Source of the DNA: an uncultured Lachnospiraceae bacterium
GTDB lineage: Bacteria > Bacillota > Clostridia > Lachnospirales > Lachnospiraceae
NCBI GenBank assembly: GCA_910577765.1
Contig: CAJTOV010000154.1
Location: forward strand, 1 to 8,865
Direction of reading: 5' to 3'
DNA length: 8,865 bases
The first letter of the stretch is position 1. Each line of letters starts with the position of its first letter. Shown piece by piece: positions 6,378-8,865 of this stretch. The notes beneath the pieces are model-generated. The model was not told the origin of the DNA. It searched no databases and was given only the letters and a program-made list of their open reading frames with translations. Both the position numbers and the translations under genes were made by a program.

Positions 6378-6406
6378 TTGTTTTTTAGGCCAATCCGTGT
6401 TATAGT
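6378..6406 (+). promoter_or_regulatory. Sigma-A type promoter for the regulator-LUD unit
   Basis: TTGTTT (6378-6383), a 17-bp spacer and TATAGT (6401-6406), with an extended TG at 6398-6399. The expected start near 6413 gives a leader of about 120 nt before the TTG start of the LacI-family gene. Confidence 0.6.
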
Positions 6407-6452
6407 AAAACCCAGCAGGGAACCGGACCCGGAAGGGGTTTTGCTTTCCTTT

Positions 6453-6511
6453 GCCAAGGCAGAAAAAGGGCTGCCAGGTCCACGGGGAACCGGTCTCCCG
6501 CTGCCCTTGGC
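6453..6511 (+). repeat. Leader hairpin upstream of the lacI-type gene
   Basis: GCCAAGG (6453-6459) pairs perfectly with CCTTGGC (6505-6511), just before the ribosome binding site (6519-6523). Competing pairings exist: GGCAG (6458-6462) with CTGCC at 6471-6475 or 6501-6505, AAGGGC (6466-6471) with GCCCTT (6503-6508), and GGGA/TCCC within 6485-6499. A direct repeat GGGAACCGG occurs at 6418-6426 and 6485-6493. The segment stays open in the regulator frame but is not family-like protein, so it reads best as structured leader RNA. Function unproven. Confidence 0.4.
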
Positions 6512-6531
6512 CTTTTATGGAGGAATTCATT

Positions 6532-7575
6532 TTGAACAATCGATGCACCATCCGGGATATTGCTCATCTTGCACAGGTTTCCACCTCCACCGTACACAAA
6601 GCAATCTACGGCAAACCCGGTGTCGGTGAAGAGGTACGCCAGAAAATACTGCGCATTGCCGAAGAAAACCATTACACCATCAACCCAACGGCCAGCAACT
6701 TAAAACGCGGGCTGCTGAACGTGGTTGTGGCCCTGCCCCAGCTTCCCAAAAGCCAGGACCAGTTTTACCGCGGGCTGTGGCGGGGGATTGACAACAGCGA
6801 GCCCTTTATGCGTGACCGCAACGTGATGGTGCTGCGGATGTCCTGCGGGCAGAATGCGGAGGAACAGATGGCCGCCCTGGAAGAGGTGCTGGCCATGACC
6901 GATGTAGACGGGATGATCACCTACTGCTGGGACGACCAGCTGCTGAACCCTTATTTTGAACGGCTGCATGAGCGGGGAATCCCGGTGGTGACGGTGGAAG
7001 CCGACGCGCCGGACAGCTGCCGGGCAGGCTGTGTGACCATTGACGCGGAACGCTCCGGCAGGCTGGTGGCCGAGACCATGGGCAAGATGCTAAAGCGCCA
7101 GGGCCAGCTTCTGCTGCTCAGCGGTTTTCAGCCCCCTAATCTGCTGCGGGACAAGGCATACGGGTTTTCCACCTATGCGGCCCAGCATCTGCCTGGCCAG
7201 CGTATCCTGCAGCTATACAGCTCCAGCTATGACGATGACCTGGAGAACATCATTTTCCAGGAACTCCATGTCCACCCGGACATTGCAGGCGTGTACTGTG
7301 CCACCGGTTCCGCCGGGCTGCCCATGTGCCGTGCCCTGCACCGGGCCGGTGTGGCGGGGCAGGTGGTGGCTGTGGCTTCAGATGCATACGAAGAGCTGCT
7401 GCCCTATCTGGAGGACGGCACCGTACATGCCACGGTCTGGCAGGCACCGGAACAGCAGGCCGAGAACGCACTGCTTCTGCTGTACGACTTTATGACCGGC
7501 CGTGCCGCCGGACCGGTGATCCGGCATGTGCCCCTGGGGATTCTGTTCCAGAACAATTGTTCCTATTATATATAG
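6532..7575 (+). CDS. LacI-family transcriptional regulator, sugar-binding domain
   Basis: This 347-aa DNA-binding repressor is of LacI/GalR type. Residues 6-26 form the helix-turn-helix (TIRDIAHLAQVSTSTVHKAI), with the hinge helix region near NPTASNLKRG. From about residue 57 (NVVVALPQLPKSQDQFYRG) runs a periplasmic-binding-protein-like effector domain to the C-terminus. The recognition helix has 'STSTVHKAIYG' where the classic form is 'SxxTVSRVLN', a variant I associate with clostridial regulators. The TTG at 6532 is chosen because GGAGG (6519-6523) lies 8 nt upstream and because the encoded protein then starts 5 residues before the helix-turn-helix. The ATG at 6517 has no ribosome binding site and includes the GGAGG in its own codons. 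It is divergent from the TRAP operon and probably controls it and itself through the GAAAC/GTTTC sites. The effector is unknown, likely a pathway sugar or sugar phosphate. Confidence 0.93.
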   Translation: MNNRCTIRDIAHLAQVSTSTVHKAIYGKPGVGEEVRQKILRIAEENHYTINPTASNLKRGLLNVVVALPQLPKSQDQFYRGLWRGIDNSEPFMRDRNVMVLRMSCGQNAEEQMAALEEVLAMTDVDGMITYCWDDQLLNPYFERLHERGIPVVTVEADAPDSCRAGCVTIDAERSGRLVAETMGKMLKRQGQLLLLSGFQPPNLLRDKAYGFSTYAAQHLPGQRILQLYSSSYDDDLENIIFQELHVHPDIAGVYCATGSAGLPMCRALHRAGVAGQVVAVASDAYEELLPYLEDGTVHATVWQAPEQQAENALLLLYDFMTGRAAGPVIRHVPLGILFQNNCSYYI

Positions 7576-7600
7576 GCATGAAAGAAAACGGGAGGTAATT

Positions 7601-8245
7601 ATGTCAGAACGCAACACGCCACTGGAAAAAAGATTTGACAAACTGGGGCCCAGAGTGGCGGAGGCATTGGAGCGCCGCCATTTTGAAGCCTACTACTGCC
7701 CCACCAGGGAGGAAGCCGTCCGGCAGACCCTGGAGCTGATTCCCAAGGACAGCCTGGTAGCCTGGGGCGGTTCCGAGACCCTGGCACAGCTTGGCATCCT
7801 GGATTCGGTGAAAAAGTCCAATCCGGTCATTGACCGGGACACTGCCGTCTCCCTGGAGGAACGGGTGGAGCTGATGCGCAAGTCCCTGCTCTGTGATGTC
7901 TTTCTCATGAGCAGCAATGCCATCACCGAGGACGGACAATTGTACAATATCGACGGCAACGGCAACCGGGCCGCCGCCCTGGTCTATGGCCCCAAAAACG
8001 TAATCATTGTGGCCGGCATGAACAAGGTCACCCCGGACATAGAGAGCGCCGTCACCCGTGCCCGCTCCATAGCCGCTCCCATCAATGCCCAGCGTTTCTC
8101 CGTACAGACCGGCTGCATGGCCACGGGTACATGCAGCGACTGCTTAAGCCCCTCCAGCATCTGCGCCTCCATGGTCCGCACCCGCATCTGCCGCCCGGCA
8201 GGCAGGATCAAGGTGGTTCTGGTGGGGGAGGAACTGGGATTTTAA
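7601..8245 (+). CDS. LUD-domain protein (LutC/YkgG-like, lactate-utilisation family)
   Basis: This 214-aa protein has a LUD domain (formerly DUF162). Visible family blocks are AWGGSETLAQLGI (54-66), CDVFLMSSNAITEDGQLYNI (98-117), DGNGNRAAALVYGPKNVIIV (118-137), NKVTPDIESAVTRARSIAAP (141-160) and the terminal VVLVGEELGF. A C-x5-C-x2-C-x6-C pattern (C172, C178, C181, C188) near the C-terminus is typical of this stand-alone subgroup and may bind metal, which is inference. LutC works with LutA and LutB in lactate oxidation, but neither partner is here and the role of orphan LUD proteins is not established. The ATG at 7601 has GGAGG at 7591-7595. It lies 25 nt after the lacI-type gene and is surely co-transcribed with it. 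Confidence 0.9.
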   Translation: MSERNTPLEKRFDKLGPRVAEALERRHFEAYYCPTREEAVRQTLELIPKDSLVAWGGSETLAQLGILDSVKKSNPVIDRDTAVSLEERVELMRKSLLCDVFLMSSNAITEDGQLYNIDGNGNRAAALVYGPKNVIIVAGMNKVTPDIESAVTRARSIAAPINAQRFSVQTGCMATGTCSDCLSPSSICASMVRTRICRPAGRIKVVLVGEELGF

Positions 8246-8644
8246 CAATTTCACTGGAAAGAAGGGGGCTGCCAGGTGTTCCATGCTCCCTTTGATGTAA
8301 AGCTGTCCGACCAGCCCCTTACCATTGTCCAGCCTGACATTATGGTGATCTGTGACAAGGATAAACTGGACGGAAAGCGCTGTAACGGCGCCCCGGATTT
8401 TATCATTGAAATCGTTTCCCCTGGGAATCCGTCCGATGATTACATCCGGAAAGCATACTACTACAAAAATGCCGGAGTCCGTGAGTACTGGATTGCGGAC
8501 CCCCGCCGGAAGATTGTGACTGTCAATTACTTTGAAGCCAATCTTGTCAGTGTGCAGTATCCGTTTGATTCCATTATCAAGGTCAATATCTATGAGGATT
8601 TGTTGATTAACTTCTCTGAGATTTCGGATTTGCTGAACATTTAG
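8246..8644 (+). pseudogene. Uma2-family endonuclease (DUF820), 5'-truncated remnant
   Basis: The frame encodes the C-terminal part of a Uma2/DUF820 restriction-endonuclease-fold protein. Visible blocks are VFHAPFDVKLSD, IVQPDIMVICDKDKLD, GAPDFIIEIVSPGN and IRKAYYYKNAGVREYWIADP, carrying the PD-(D/E)xK-like residues (Asp of QPDI, Glu of FIIEIVSP, Lys of IRKAYYY). The first 60-70 residues normally expected, with the 'EEYLxL...ELIDGxL' region, are missing. Family-like sequence (EGGCQVFHAPFDV) continues upstream of the first possible start, GTG at 8276, and runs in frame to the LUD stop codon. A G-rich AAGGGGG at 8262-8268 could allow weak initiation at that GTG, giving 122 aa. Most likely a decayed gene brought next to the LUD gene by deletion or insertion. 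Uma2 genes are common accessory genes of unknown role. Confidence 0.72.
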
Positions 8645-8654
8645 CCAAGGGAAA

Positions 8655-8701
8655 GGGACCGCCGAAAAATGGTCATCTGTATACCATTGATCGGCAGTCC
8701 C
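8655..8701 (+). terminator. Long hairpin after the Uma2 remnant, probable transcription end
   Basis: GGGACCGCCGA (8655-8665) pairs with TCGGCAGTCCC (8691-8701) with one mismatch, and an inner AATGGT (8668-8673) pairs with ACCATT (8683-8688), leaving a 9-nt loop. It starts 11 nt after the remnant's stop codon. The following CCCTATTTA has only a weak T-run, so termination here is likely but not certain. It could also be an end of a small mobile repeat. Confidence 0.55.
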
Positions 8702-8723
8702 CCCTATTTAGAACCATCATCAT

Positions 8724-8746
8724 ACCAGTTTTAGCCCCTGGTTTTT
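8724..8746 (+). terminator. Weak candidate terminator, short stem plus T5
   Basis: ACCAG (8724-8728) pairs with CTGGT (8738-8742), followed by TTTT to 8746. The stem is only 5 bp, so this may be chance, but it follows the stronger hairpin in the same direction. Confidence 0.3.
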
Positions 8747-8777
8747 AAGAAAGGGCCTCCCATTCCCAGAGGCTCCC
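8747..8777 (-). terminator. Candidate leftward terminator at the right end
   Basis: Read on the - strand, GGGAGCCTC (8777-8769) folds with GAGGCCC (8759-8753) with one bulged base and a loop of about 9 nt, then TTTCTT (8752-8747). It lies 22 nt beyond a possible leftward stop codon at 8800, which supports a gene entering from the right edge. Confidence 0.5.
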
Positions 8778-8799
8778 TATTTCCGTTTCCTGCTAATCA

Positions 8800-8865
8800 T
8801 TAATTGTAAATGGTTCCAGTAATGTGGATCGAATGGTTCATGTTATTATCAATGTATAACTTGTA
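8800..8865 (-). CDS. Possible 3' end of a leftward gene, cut by the window edge
   Basis: On the - strand the frame from the window edge stays open for 21 codons and stops at TAA (8802-8800). The peptide ends IHITGTIYN and is too short to assign. The other two leftward frames hit stops within 9 codons. The terminator-like hairpin just downstream is the main support. I do not recognise the family. Confidence 0.35.
   Translation of the reverse strand, partial: YKLYIDNNMNHSIHITGTIYN

Noticed and set aside
6451..6531. N-terminal extension of the LacI-family regulator
   Set aside because: LacI-family proteins begin just before the helix-turn-helix; the extension adds 27 atypical residues, and GGAGG at 6519 matches the TTG at 6532.
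8641..8865. Insertion sequence end or CRISPR-like repeats
   Set aside because: The hairpins are unrelated to each other in sequence, there is no regular repeat-spacer pattern, no transposase is visible and no clear target-site duplication could be found.
1..8865. tRNA, rRNA or known riboswitch
   Set aside because: No cloverleaf, rRNA-like conserved stretch or riboswitch core was recognised on either strand by eye; only simple hairpins were seen.

Overview
The window looks like chromosomal DNA from a Gram-positive anaerobe of the class Clostridia, most likely a moderately GC-rich member of Lachnospiraceae (the Enterocloster/Clostridium clostridioforme type). That placement is inference. It rests on strong AGGAGG ribosome binding sites before nearly every gene, frequent TTG and GTG starts, a lipoprotein with a long Ser/Thr/Gly/Ala linker, a LacI regulator with a 'TVHKA(I/L)YGK' helix, and orphan LUD and Uma2 family genes.

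Layout. At the left edge (1-31) is a perfect 13-bp inverted repeat, followed by nfo (endonuclease IV, + strand, 87-920) and a bidirectional terminator (973-1007). From 6045 down to 1034 runs one leftward operon of six genes, in transcription order: an RpiB/LacA/LacB-type isomerase, dctQ, dctM, an IolB-like cupin isomerase, a ribulose-phosphate-3-epimerase-type enzyme and dctP. Gaps are short (3-67 nt). From 6046 to 6531 is a divergent control region with a good leftward promoter, a good rightward promoter and three GAAAC...GTTTC palindromes that look like LacI-family operators. The rightward unit is a LacI-family regulator (TTG start, 6532-7575), a LUD-domain protein (7601-8245) and a 5'-truncated Uma2 nuclease remnant (8246-8644). 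The right end (8645-8865) holds hairpins and, probably, the last 21 codons of a leftward gene with its own terminator.

How it may work together (inference). A tripartite TRAP transporter (DctP lipoprotein, DctQ, DctM) imports an organic acid, probably a sugar acid. Three sugar-isomerising or epimerising enzymes, IolB-like, RPE-like and RpiB-like, rearrange it. The LacI regulator probably controls the operon through the GAAAC/GTTTC sites. There is no kinase, dehydrogenase or aldolase in the window, so the pathway is incomplete here. The RpiB-like enzyme lacks several residues that define ribose-5-phosphate isomerase B, so the substrate may be unusual. This transporter-enzyme-regulator locus is the best candidate for an undescribed catabolic system.
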